Origin: Oscillospiraceae bacterium
Lineage (GTDB): Bacteria; Bacillota; Clostridia; Oscillospirales; Oscillospiraceae
Assembly (NCBI GenBank): GCA_902783825.1
Contig: CACZSJ010000019.1
Coordinates: 1-23,632, forward strand
Length of the DNA stretch: 23,632 bases
Reading direction: 5' to 3'
Shown: piece by piece, positions 14,188 to 21,581 of the stretch
Layout of the letters: each line of letters opens with the position of its first letter
How positions within the stretch are numbered: the first letter of the stretch is position 1
Position numbers and translations under genes: made by a program
Notes under the pieces: generated by a model
Told to the model about the DNA's origin: nothing
The model's database searches: none
The model's input: the letters and a program-made list of their open reading frames with translations, nothing else

Positions 14188-16086
14188 TTACTTGAGCCGC
14201 ATGGGCGTAATCGCCAGATAATCCTCCAGCGGCGCGTCTTTCAGGCACAGCTCAATAATCTGCCGTCCCACGGGATCCAGCTCGTCGGAAACAAATTCCA
14301 GCACCTGATCCTTGATGAAGTCCGTCAGAATCTTCGCGCCGGCATCATAGCCCTCATAGCCCAGCCGGGATTGCAGCTCCGGTCGCAGGAAGGTCCGCCG
14401 TACATACTGACCATCGATCTTCATTTCGTCCAAAGAATAGCCAAACAGCGGGCAGCGTGCCGGAACCAGATGCTTCATCCGCACGGTTCCGTTTCGCCGA
14501 GCCAGGTACTCCCGAGTCAGCCACTCTCCCATAAAGCCCACATGGTAGGCGCCGATATGCTGGTTGGGAATCAAGATGTTCAGGGTATTGCTCGCCTCCA
14601 GCATCTGCTGCAGCAGCAGGTTCGCCTGGGTCACCTTCTTCCCTGTGCAGAAGGGCCAGTAGGAGCCAACGCCTTCGGCCTTCAGACCGCTGCCGGCGCT
14701 GCTGTCCGCAATGGATGGGTTCTTGAAGCCTCGAGGGGAAACCAGGCGCCACAGCCATGCGATGGACGTAGGTACAAACTGAACCATGCCCATCACGCCG
14801 TAGTTGGGCTCCATCGCCGTGCTGGGCGGCATGCGCACGCCAAAGGATCTAACGTCAACCTCTTGAGGCTGATTACCGGGGATGATGCTTTCGATCATGT
14901 CCCGCGGAATAATCACCCGGGGATTGGTGCAGGGTTTTCCGGTGGATTCCAGCACATGCTCCCAGATCAGGCAGGTCGCGCCGGGGGTGCCATCCATATT
15001 GAAAAATTCCAGCGGTTCCGAGGGATGAATGCTGATTCGCTCATACATGGGGCTGTTGCCATAGTAGTTGTCGCCGTCCATGCGCAGGAACCAGCCCTCC
15101 TCCGCATCGACGATGGCCAGATGCCCAGAGCCCGTCTGAAAGCTCTTGTGGCTCATGATCATGTCATCCGCGATGGGGTGGATCTTGCAGGTTTCGCCCA
15201 TGGTCAGGTAGTATTCCTCTCCACTGATCAAATGGGTTCCCACCAGGATCTTGCCGTCCTCTTCTTTGTGGATTTCCTCCAACATCTCACTCTTTCCGCC
15301 GCCGGACGCCCCCTCGTGCATGAAGACCACTTCGTTTTCATAGGGCGTCTCCAGAACCGCAGCGGAGGCGTGGTTGGTCACCCATCCTTCCTGCTCGCCG
15401 ATATCCAGCAGCATGGAGAACACGCCTTTCTTGGCGGAGGGGCCGGGATAAAGGTTGTAGGCAAAGACTTCGTGCATTCCCTCGCTGCGCTGATGAACCA
15501 CCACCTGCTTGCCTTCAAAATGCGTCATGCGGAAGGGCGGCGCCACATAGATAATGGCACGGGGCGTAAAGCCCTTAGGCACGTCATGGATGCTGACAAA
15601 GCCCTGCATATTCGCCAAAGACAACGCAAAAAAGGCGGCGTTGGCCGGGCAGATCATCAAAGCGTCGTAACCGTAATAGCGTCCGCCCGCGTGGAAAGGC
15701 AGCAAAATCACACCCTGGCTTTCAAACCACTTCATCGTCTCCGCACGCAGTTTGTCAAACTCATAGCCATAGACGTCTTTGAATCTGGGCTTATCCGTAG
15801 GCAGATCGTCCCCGATGCGCATGCAGTCCGGATCCCGGCGGCGCATGTAATCCTCCATAAAATTCACCACCGGGCCGTTCTTGCAGCGGATGACCTCCGC
15901 CTCCTTGACGATGCCCCGGCCGGGGATGGAATAGCTCACATCATAGCGGGAACTGTGGGTCGGGCCGTAGCACAACTCCAAAAGCTGCTCTTTGGTCTCC
16001 GGATAGCAGCGCCAGCTGCTCTTTCCCAAAGCTTCCTTCAAATCCTCCGGCAACACAAACCGGTTGAAAAACGAATCAATAAACAT
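14188..16086 (-). CDS. DUF4914 family P-loop protein (PEPCK/HPr-kinase-like nucleotide site)
   Basis: A 632-residue protein that I recognise as DUF4914, a long uncharacterised family found mostly in clostridia. A P-loop of the PEPCK/HPr-kinase type, GASGGGKS, is at residues 259-266, preceded by VVFMHE. About 40 residues later PIADDM (304-309) resembles the kinase-2 metal/phosphate motif of that fold, and a WPFCTGKK segment lies in the C-terminal half. This suggests a phosphotransfer or carboxykinase-like enzyme, but substrate is unknown and classical PEPCK oxaloacetate residues are not evident. The frame continues 28 codons upstream through the promoter; the ATG at 16086 is chosen because GGGAGGAGC precedes it. 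It is transcribed alone, divergent from truA. Confidence 0.78.
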   Translation of the reverse strand: MFIDSFFNRFVLPEDLKEALGKSSWRCYPETKEQLLELCYGPTHSSRYDVSYSIPGRGIVKEAEVIRCKNGPVVNFMEDYMRRRDPDCMRIGDDLPTDKPRFKDVYGYEFDKLRAETMKWFESQGVILLPFHAGGRYYGYDALMICPANAAFFALSLANMQGFVSIHDVPKGFTPRAIIYVAPPFRMTHFEGKQVVVHQRSEGMHEVFAYNLYPGPSAKKGVFSMLLDIGEQEGWVTNHASAAVLETPYENEVVFMHEGASGGGKSEMLEEIHKEEDGKILVGTHLISGEEYYLTMGETCKIHPIADDMIMSHKSFQTGSGHLAIVDAEEGWFLRMDGDNYYGNSPMYERISIHPSEPLEFFNMDGTPGATCLIWEHVLESTGKPCTNPRVIIPRDMIESIIPGNQPQEVDVRSFGVRMPPSTAMEPNYGVMGMVQFVPTSIAWLWRLVSPRGFKNPSIADSSAGSGLKAEGVGSYWPFCTGKKVTQANLLLQQMLEASNTLNILIPNQHIGAYHVGFMGEWLTREYLARRNGTVRMKHLVPARCPLFGYSLDEMKIDGQYVRRTFLRPELQSRLGYEGYDAGAKILTDFIKDQVLEFVSDELDPVGRQIIELCLKDAPLEDYLAITPMRLK

Positions 16087-16138
16087 AGGTTTTGCTCCTC
16101 CCGCGTCATTCGCTCTTTGTATTCGCTCTATGTTGTGT

Positions 16139-16167
16139 ATTCTATCATCTTCCTGTTGATTCAGCAA
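16139..16167 (-). promoter_or_regulatory. Sigma-A promoter for the DUF4914 gene
   Basis: Minus strand TTGCTG (16162-16167), 17-base spacer ending in TGA, TAGAAT (16139-16144), with extended -10 character. The leader is about 45 nt and no other element is evident in it. Confidence 0.72.
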
Positions 16168-16263
16168 CAAATAAAATTGACGGAAATCACGACGGTCTCA
16201 AAGCGCATTTCTCCGCAAAATGTATAGTTTTCCAGACTTTTCCCCTTTGCGCCCTTCCCAGGC

Positions 16264-16292
16264 TTGCAAATCTCCGCCTCAACGCTTACAAT
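16264..16292 (+). promoter_or_regulatory. Sigma-A promoter for truA
   Basis: TTGCAA (16264-16269), 17-base spacer, TACAAT (16287-16292). The predicted start is only about 20 bases before the truA ATG, leaving just the ribosome site in the leader. Confidence 0.7.
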
Positions 16293-16318
16293 CAAGTCAA
16301 AGACAAGGAGGGTCAAGC

Positions 16319-17068
16319 ATGGGCAATTACAAGCTGACCGTCTGCTATGACGGGACCCGCTACCGGGGCTGGCAAAGACAGGGCAATACCGACAACACCA
16401 TCCAGGCCAAGCTGGAGGCCGTCCTTTCCCGGCTGCTGGAGCAGCCTGTTGATCTGGCTGCCAGCGGACGGACCGATGCAGGCGTTCATGCCCGTCGGCA
16501 GATCTGCTCCTTCCGAGCGGAGACCATGGCAGACTGCGACGTGCTGCTCAGCGCCCTTCGCTCTTTTCTTCCGGAGGACATCGGCGCCATTTCTCTGGAG
16601 CCGGCTCCGCCCCGTTTTCATGCCCGGCTCAGCTGTAGCGGCAAGACCTATGTGTATCGCATCTGGAACAGCGAAGCTCCCAATGTGTTTCGCCGCCGCT
16701 ACATGCTGCACGAAGGCAGGGCGCTGGACACGGAAGCCATGCGTCTCGCCGCGCTTCCCTTCTTGGGCCGTCACGACTTTGCCGCTTTCTGCTCCCTCAA
16801 GCACAGTAAGAAGTCCACGGTTCGGGAGCTGCGCGATCTTCAGATCACCCGGAGCGGAGACGAGCTCCGCCTGTCTTTCACCGGCGACGGGTTTTTGTAC
16901 AACATGGTACGCCTGCTCACCGGCACGCTGCTGGAGGTAGGGCTGCACAATCGCGCCCCGGAAGATGTGAGCCTCCTGCTTCAGTCCCGGGATCGCTCTC
17001 TCGTCGGACCTTTGGCGCCGGCGCACGGGCTTTGCCTGTGGGATGTTTTCTACGAGACGGAGAAATAA
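16319..17068 (+). CDS. truA: tRNA pseudouridine(38-40) synthase TruA
   Basis: A 249-residue pseudouridine synthase that modifies positions 38-40 in the tRNA anticodon arm. The catalytic-Asp motif is SGRTDAGVHA near residue 60, preceded by YDGTRYRGWQRQ; later CSGKTYVYRIWN and GDGFLYNMVRLLTGTLLEVG are also family hallmarks. The ATG at 16319 has AAGGAGGG six bases upstream; the open frame extends further but through the promoter. It stands alone here, not with the ecf transporter genes or ribosomal operon it often follows in Firmicutes. No clear hairpin terminator is seen after it, only a TTTTTT run at 17082-17087. Confidence 0.96.
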   Translation: MGNYKLTVCYDGTRYRGWQRQGNTDNTIQAKLEAVLSRLLEQPVDLAASGRTDAGVHARRQICSFRAETMADCDVLLSALRSFLPEDIGAISLEPAPPRFHARLSCSGKTYVYRIWNSEAPNVFRRRYMLHEGRALDTEAMRLAALPFLGRHDFAAFCSLKHSKKSTVRELRDLQITRSGDELRLSFTGDGFLYNMVRLLTGTLLEVGLHNRAPEDVSLLLQSRDRSLVGPLAPAHGLCLWDVFYETEK

Positions 17069-17101
17069 AGCGTATTAAGCGTTTTTTCCGGTCTTTCTCT
17101 A

Positions 17102-17130
17102 TTGACACTCCTGCGGAATCCTGTTAGAAT
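17102..17130 (+). promoter_or_regulatory. Consensus sigma-A promoter for the potABCD leader
   Basis: Perfect TTGACA (17102-17107), 17-base spacer, TAGAAT (17125-17130). The start is expected near 17136, about 348 bases before potA, so transcription is strong and control is probably exerted in the leader. Confidence 0.87.
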
Positions 17131-17135
17131 AAGTC

Positions 17136-17440
17136 GTCTCAATTGGATAGAGTTTATCCGAAGCAAGATAGCGACCGCCGCCGTCAGGCGGCCAAGGCCA
17201 CACGGACAGCCGGGTCGAATGCCGAGAAACCGCGGGTGCGGTGGCAACTTCTGTTGCCTTATTGATTGAGTTAAAAGCTCAAGTTTTGCTAGTTGGTTAC
17301 TATAAACCGATGCTTACATGCATACGAACTTGTAAAATGGTCAATAAGAGTAGTAAAAGTAATCTTTGCTATATAGACTCTAAAACCCATTGGGATGAGA
17401 CAAGCGGCCGCCGTGGCGGCTTCACATCGTCTGACCAGGT
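17136..17440 (+). promoter_or_regulatory. Unidentified structured leader RNA of potABCD (candidate riboswitch-type element)
   Basis: This is the only stretch over 300 bases with no gene (17069-17483). The RNA appears folded: GTCTCA (17136-17141) pairs with TGAGAC (17396-17401), and inside it TGG (17144-17146) with CCA (17387-17389) and TAGAGT (17148-17153) with ACTCTA (17377-17382). Local hairpins are GCCGCC/GGCGGC (17177-17192, GTCA loop), ACCGC/GCGGT (17229-17242), GGCAAC/GTTGCC (17243-17258, TTCT loop), TTGAG/CTCAA (17266-17282), GGTT/AACC (17295-17308), and GCCGC/GCGGC (17407-17420). The element ends 40 nt before a terminator ahead of potA. It does not match the SAM, TPP, FMN, lysine, glycine, cobalamin, guanidine-I, c-di-GMP, c-di-AMP or T-box consensus as I know them. 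The frame of potA is open through it but no ribosome site supports translation. Confidence 0.7.
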
Positions 17441-17471
17441 GACGTATGCTTTTGCATACGTCTTTTTTTTT
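17441..17471 (+). terminator. Intrinsic terminator in the potA leader
   Basis: GACGTATGC (17441-17449) and GCATACGTC (17454-17462) form a perfect 9-bp stem with a TTTT loop, followed by nine T's (17463-17471). The potA ribosome site GGAGG begins at the very next base. The 7-nt GCATACG at 17320-17326 is identical to the 3' arm and could displace it. Confidence 0.93.
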
Positions 17472-17483
17472 GGAGGCCGAGGC

Positions 17484-18638
17484 ATGAAAAAAATCATTGA
17501 ACTAAAGAACATCACCAAGTCCTTTGACGGCCAGGTGGTTTTGGATAACATCAATCTGGATATCTACGACAACGAGTTTTTGACATTGCTTGGTCCCTCC
17601 GGCTGCGGAAAAACCACGACCCTGCGCCTGATTGCCGGCTTTGAAAGCCCGGACGTGGGTGATATCGTTTTTCTCGGAGAAAAGATCAATCACGTGCCTC
17701 CCTACAAGCGCAACGTAAACACCGTTTTTCAGCGCTACGCCCTTTTTCCCCATCTGAACGTGTTTGAAAACGTGGCCTTCCCCCTGCGGGAAAAGCGCGT
17801 TGCCAAAGGAGAAATTGAGACGAAAGTCCGGGAAATGCTGGCGCTTGTGGCGCTGACCGGTTTTGAAAAGCGCAGTGTGACCAGCCTTTCCGGCGGCCAG
17901 CAGCAGCGCGTCGCCATCGCCCGGGCGCTGGTCAGCAGTCCTCGGGTTCTGCTCCTGGATGAGCCGCTGGCCGCATTGGATCTAAAGCTGCGCAAGGATA
18001 TGCAGCAGGAGCTTAAAAAAATCCAGAAAGCCACGGGCATCACCTTCGTCTTCGTCACCCATGACCAGGAGGAAGCCCTCTCCATGTCCGATACCGTGGT
18101 GGTCATGTCCGAAGGCCGGATCCAGCAGATCGGCACGCCCATCGATATCTACAACGAGCCGGAAAACGCCTTCGTTGCGGATTTTATTGGCGAGAGCAAC
18201 ATCGTAGACGGCATCATGCTGGAAGACAGGAAGGTCAGCTTTTCCGGCCATGTATTTGACTGTGTGGATGAAGGCTTTGGGCATCGGGAACCTGTGGACG
18301 TGGTTGTACGTCCAGAGGATGTGGACATCGTGCCCGCGGAGAAGGGCATGCTTCGAGGCGTGGTGACTTCCGACACCTTCCTGGGCGTCCATTATGAGAT
18401 CATTGTGGATATCGACGGCTTTAAATGGATGATCCAGACTACCGACTTCACAGATGTGGATGAGCACATCGGTCTTTACATCGAGCCGGACGCCATCCAT
18501 ATTATGCGCAAGTCGGAGTATTCGGGTCTGTTCGGAGACTATTCCTCCTATTCCATGGAGATGGATGAAATCGGCGTTCTGGAGGAGGAAGCGCTGGAAG
18601 AGGTTCTGGAGGAAACCGAGGTGCCTCATGGGGAATAA
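17484..18638 (+). CDS. potA: Spermidine/putrescine-type ABC transporter ATP-binding protein PotA
   Basis: A 384-residue ABC ATPase that powers polyamine uptake. Walker A GPSGCGKT (37-44), Q-loop VFQRYALFPH (Gln83), signature LSGGQ (135-139), Walker B LLLDE (156-160) and switch His193 in VTHDQEEA are all intact; a TOBE-type regulatory domain follows (about 240-350). The last ~30 residues are unusually acidic (YSSYSMEMDEIGVLEEEALE and on), beyond the usual end of PotA. The ATG at 17484 follows GGAGG by seven bases; in-frame upstream codons lie in the leader RNA. It overlaps potB by 11 bases. Expression is presumably gated by the leader terminator. Confidence 0.93.
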   Translation: MKKIIELKNITKSFDGQVVLDNINLDIYDNEFLTLLGPSGCGKTTTLRLIAGFESPDVGDIVFLGEKINHVPPYKRNVNTVFQRYALFPHLNVFENVAFPLREKRVAKGEIETKVREMLALVALTGFEKRSVTSLSGGQQQRVAIARALVSSPRVLLLDEPLAALDLKLRKDMQQELKKIQKATGITFVFVTHDQEEALSMSDTVVVMSEGRIQQIGTPIDIYNEPENAFVADFIGESNIVDGIMLEDRKVSFSGHVFDCVDEGFGHREPVDVVVRPEDVDIVPAEKGMLRGVVTSDTFLGVHYEIIVDIDGFKWMIQTTDFTDVDEHIGLYIEPDAIHIMRKSEYSGLFGDYSSYSMEMDEIGVLEEEALEEVLEETEVPHGE

Positions 18639-19509
18639 GAACAGCTCTGTCCGCAGCCTGCGCCTGATCCAGCGGCTGTGTCTGGCGCCCTACTCCGTGT
18701 GGGCGGCGCTTTTCATCATCGTTCCGCTAATCTTTGTGGCTTACTACGCCTTCACGGACAACCAGTTTCACTTCACGCTGGAGAACGTCAAGCGCTTTTT
18801 CACCGCCACTTCCAGTGTAAGCGACGCCAGCGGCACCCGCGAGGTACGCACCTATCTGTTGATTTTCATGCGCTCGCTGAAGCTGGCGCTGATTTCCACT
18901 TTGATCTGTCTGATCACGGGTTACCCCGCGGCCTATATCATTTCCAAGTCCTCGGCCCGCACGCAGAAAATCATGATCACGCTGATCATGATTCCCATGT
19001 GGATGAACTTTCTAATCCGTACCTATGCCTGGATGACCATTCTGCAGGACACCGGCATTCTCAACGGTTTTATTTCCCTCCTTGGCCTTCGTCCGGTGCA
19101 CATCATCGGCACAGAAGCGGCCGTGGTCATTGGTATGGTGTACGACTATTTCCCTTATATGATTCTCCCCATCTATTCTGTTATGGCCAAAATGGACAGC
19201 AAGCTTTTGGAGGCTGCACGGGATCTGGGCTGCAACAGCTTCGGCGTGCTGCACCGGGTGATCTGGCCGTTGAGTCTGCCGGGGGTCTTTTCCGGCATCA
19301 CCATGGTTCTTGTTCCCTCCATCAGCACCTTCTACATTTCCCAAAAGCTGGGCAACGGGAAGTTCTACCTGATCGGCGACGCCATCGAGGGACAGTACGT
19401 GGCCAACAATCTGCACTTCGCGGCAGCCATCGCCTTCATTCTGATGGTGATCCTGCTGGCATGCATGGCCGTCATGCAGCGCGCCGCCAATCGGCGTGCG
19501 GCAGTGTAA
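18628..19509 (+). CDS. potB: Polyamine-type ABC transporter permease PotB
   Basis: A 293-residue inner-membrane permease with about six hydrophobic segments, the first at residues ~20-40 (APYSVWAALFIIVPLIFVAY). The cytoplasmic EAA loop that contacts the ATPase is present as EAARDLGC followed by a Gly and a hydrophobic-Pro end (IWPLSLPG). Features such as PMWMNFLIRTYAWM are typical of the PotB/PotH family. The ATG at 18628 lies inside the end of potA (11-base overlap) and has a GAGGAAACCGAGG region upstream within potA. It pairs with potC to form the channel. Confidence 0.93.
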   Translation: MGNKNSSVRSLRLIQRLCLAPYSVWAALFIIVPLIFVAYYAFTDNQFHFTLENVKRFFTATSSVSDASGTREVRTYLLIFMRSLKLALISTLICLITGYPAAYIISKSSARTQKIMITLIMIPMWMNFLIRTYAWMTILQDTGILNGFISLLGLRPVHIIGTEAAVVIGMVYDYFPYMILPIYSVMAKMDSKLLEAARDLGCNSFGVLHRVIWPLSLPGVFSGITMVLVPSISTFYISQKLGNGKFYLIGDAIEGQYVANNLHFAAAIAFILMVILLACMAVMQRAANRRAAV

Positions 19510-19522
19510 AGGAGGGCTGTGT

Positions 19523-20365
19523 ATGAAACCGATTTCCAAAATCTACACGGCGCTGATCCTGTTGTTCCTGTTCGCGCCCATCATCATTCTTCTGGTTTTC
19601 TCCTTTAACTCCGCCAAGAGTCTCTCCGTGTTTTCGGACTTTTCCCTGTTCTGGTATCGGGAGCTGTTTCGCGATTCGGAAACCCTCAATGCGGTCCGCA
19701 ACACCTTGCTGCTTGCTGTCAGTGCTTCCGTAATCTCCACGGTCATGGGCACTGCTGCGGCCGTGGGCATCAACAAGCTGCGCCAGCGCTACCTGCGCAC
19801 GGTCATGGATACGGTGACCAACATCCCCATGATCAATCCCGACATCATCACGGGCATTTCCCTGATGCTGATGTTCGTTTATGTGGGCCGGCTCTTCGGC
19901 GCGGCCACCAGCCTCAGCTTCTGGACCATGCTGATCGCCCATGTGACCTTCTGTCTGCCCTATGTGATTCTGCAGGTTCTGCCCAAACTCCAGCAGATGG
20001 ATCGGGCGCTGCCGGAGGCCGCCATGGATTTGGGCTGTACTCCGCTGCGGGCCTTTTTGAAGGTGGAGATCCCGGAGATTCTCCCCGGTGTGATTACAGG
20101 ACTAATCATGGCATTCACCCTGTCTCTGGACGATTTTGTCATCAGCTATTTCACCGCCGGCAACGGCTTTCAGACCTTGCCTATCCGCATCTACAACATG
20201 ACCAAGAAAACGGTCACCCCCAAGATGTATGCCTTGGCTACCATCATTTTCTTCGTCATTCTCACCCTTCTGCTGATCTCGAATCTTATGGACAGTGACA
20301 GCGCAGAAACCGTAAAAAAAGCCAAACAGAAAAGAAAAAAAGCTAAGGAGGTCCCATCCACATGA
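19523..20365 (+). CDS. potC: Polyamine-type ABC transporter permease PotC
   Basis: A 280-residue permease with about six membrane segments, starting with YTALILLFLFAPIIILLVFS. Family marks include FSFNSAKS near the first loop, NIPMINPDIITGISLML, the EAA loop as EAAMDLGC, and SLDDFVISYFTAG, the last a strong PotC/PotI feature. The chosen ATG at 19523 has AAAGGAGGG about 8 bases upstream and lies 13 bases past the potB stop. The end overlaps potD by ATGA, and the C-terminal tail is very Lys-rich (VKKAKQKRKKAKE), partly because it encodes the potD ribosome site (AAGGAGG). Confidence 0.94.
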   Translation: MKPISKIYTALILLFLFAPIIILLVFSFNSAKSLSVFSDFSLFWYRELFRDSETLNAVRNTLLLAVSASVISTVMGTAAAVGINKLRQRYLRTVMDTVTNIPMINPDIITGISLMLMFVYVGRLFGAATSLSFWTMLIAHVTFCLPYVILQVLPKLQQMDRALPEAAMDLGCTPLRAFLKVEIPEILPGVITGLIMAFTLSLDDFVISYFTAGNGFQTLPIRIYNMTKKTVTPKMYALATIIFFVILTLLLISNLMDSDSAETVKKAKQKRKKAKEVPST

Positions 20366-21471
20366 AGAAACTTGTCTCTCTGCTCATTCTCTCTTCCCTG
20401 CTGTGCGCACTGCTGCTCAGCGGCTGCGGCGCGTCCAAAGCCTTGACCCTGAACGTATACAACTGGGGCGAGTATATCTCTGACGGCTCCGAGGATTCCT
20501 TTGATACGATCCGGGAGTTTGAAAAGTGGTATGAGGCCACCTATGGCCAGAAGCTGAAGGTCAATTACGACACCTACGCCAGCAACGAGGATATGTACAG
20601 CAAGATCTCCAGCGGCGCTGTCAGTTACGACGTGATCATCCCTTCCGACTACATGATCGCGCGCATGGCCAAGGAGAACATGCTCCAGCCCCTGAACTTT
20701 GATAACATCCCCAATTATCAGTACATCACCGAGGATTTCCGCGGTCTGTACTACGATCCGGACAACGTCTACTCCATCCCTTACACCTATGGTGTGGTCG
20801 GCATCATCTACAATGCCAACGTGGTTGACGCAGCGGACGCGAAAGGCTGGGATCTGCTGTGGAACAACAAGTATGCCGGGAGTATTCTCCAATTCAACAA
20901 TTCCCGGGACGCCTTTGCCACAGCCCAGTACAAGCTTGGGCTGGATGTCAATGACGAGAGCAAGGAAAACTGGGATGCAGCCCTCAAAGAACTGAAGGCC
21001 CAGTCACCACTGGTAAAGAGCTACGTCATGGACGAAGTGTTCAACATGATGGAAGCCGGGGAGGCCGATGTGGCCGCCTACTACGCGGGAGACTACTTTG
21101 TCATGTTGGACGCCCAAGCGGATAACGTGGATCTGCAGTTCTATTACCCTGAGCGCACCAACTATTTCGTTGACGCCATGTGCATCCCCACTTCAGCGCA
21201 GAACAAGGAGCTGGCGGAGATCTTCATCAACTACATGCTCTCCGCCGAACCGGCCATCGCCAATGCCGAAATGATCTACTACGCCTCCCCCAACCGGCTG
21301 GTTTATGAATCCCCCGAATACGCGGAGGAAATGGGAGAAGAGGCCATGGAGATTCTTTACCCGGATATGGAGGACTTCAGCGCCCTGTACAATCTCTACG
21401 CCTATCACAACCTCTCCCCCGAGGCCTTGGACTATCTCAACACCCTGTGGGAAGAACTGAAAATCAATTAA
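20362..21471 (+). CDS. potD: Polyamine-type ABC transporter substrate-binding lipoprotein PotD
   Basis: A 369-residue extracellular binding protein. A lipoprotein signal (MKKLVSLLILSS...) ends in the lipobox LSGC with Cys22, so it is tethered outside the membrane. The mature domain begins LTLNVYNWGEYISDGS, the hallmark start of PotD/PotF proteins, and continues with YDVIIPSDYMIARM, YSIPYTYGVVGIIYN and YYAGDYFVML, which line the polyamine site in known relatives. Spermidine or putrescine is the expected ligand; residues cannot separate them by eye. It overlaps potC by 4 bases and ends the operon at a very strong terminator. Confidence 0.93.
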   Translation: MKKLVSLLILSSLLCALLLSGCGASKALTLNVYNWGEYISDGSEDSFDTIREFEKWYEATYGQKLKVNYDTYASNEDMYSKISSGAVSYDVIIPSDYMIARMAKENMLQPLNFDNIPNYQYITEDFRGLYYDPDNVYSIPYTYGVVGIIYNANVVDAADAKGWDLLWNNKYAGSILQFNNSRDAFATAQYKLGLDVNDESKENWDAALKELKAQSPLVKSYVMDEVFNMMEAGEADVAAYYAGDYFVMLDAQADNVDLQFYYPERTNYFVDAMCIPTSAQNKELAEIFINYMLSAEPAIANAEMIYYASPNRLVYESPEYAEEMGEEAMEILYPDMEDFSALYNLYAYHNLSPEALDYLNTLWEELKIN

Positions 21472-21485
21472 GCATTCCCGAATCA

Positions 21486-21521
21486 AACCGCCGCGGCAAA
21501 TTTGCCGCGGCGGTTATTTTT
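21486..21521 (+). terminator. Terminator of the potABCD operon
   Basis: AACCGCCGCGGCAAA (21486-21500) and its exact reverse complement (21501-21515) form a 15-bp inverted repeat with an AAATTT centre, followed by ATTTTT. It insulates spoVAD from the transporter genes. Confidence 0.92.
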
Positions 21522-21540
21522 CCCTCTTTCGGGAAAACTA
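21513..21540 (+). promoter_or_regulatory. Weak candidate forespore (sigma-G-like) promoter for spoVAD
   Basis: AAAACTA (21534-21540) resembles the sigma-G -10 CATACTA at five of seven bases, with GTTATT upstream at a 15-base spacing. Sigma-G control is expected for spoVA genes from Bacillus, but the match is poor and overlaps the terminator T-tract. Confidence 0.25.
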
Positions 21541-21581
21541 CACATGATGAATTCTCAACACCAGGGAGGGGATATCCTCTT

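Noticed and set aside
14371..16227. 618-codon plus-strand open frame opposite the DUF4914 gene
   Set aside because: It is a shadow of the minus-strand gene: composition is atypical, there is no ribosome site, and no motif is recognisable.
16178..16227. TTGACG at 16178 with TATAGT at 16222 as a truA promoter
   Set aside because: The spacing is 38 bases, far too long; the TTGCAA-17-TACAAT pair at 16264-16292 is a much better fit.
17197..17245. tRNA-like T-arm (GGGTCGAATGCC) in the leader
   Set aside because: No acceptor, D or anticodon arms can be drawn around it, so it is not a tRNA; it is kept only as a local motif of the leader.
17137..17471. T-box leader in front of potA
   Set aside because: The conserved antiterminator T-box sequence (AGGGTGGNACCGCG) is not present before the terminator; GGGTGCGGTGGCAAC at 17234-17248 is only a superficial similarity and lies far upstream.
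17241..17483. N-terminal extension of PotA through the leader (frame open from 17241)
   Set aside because: The extension has no ribosome site, would be translated through a perfect terminator hairpin, and the ATG at 17484 has GGAGG and matches the family start.
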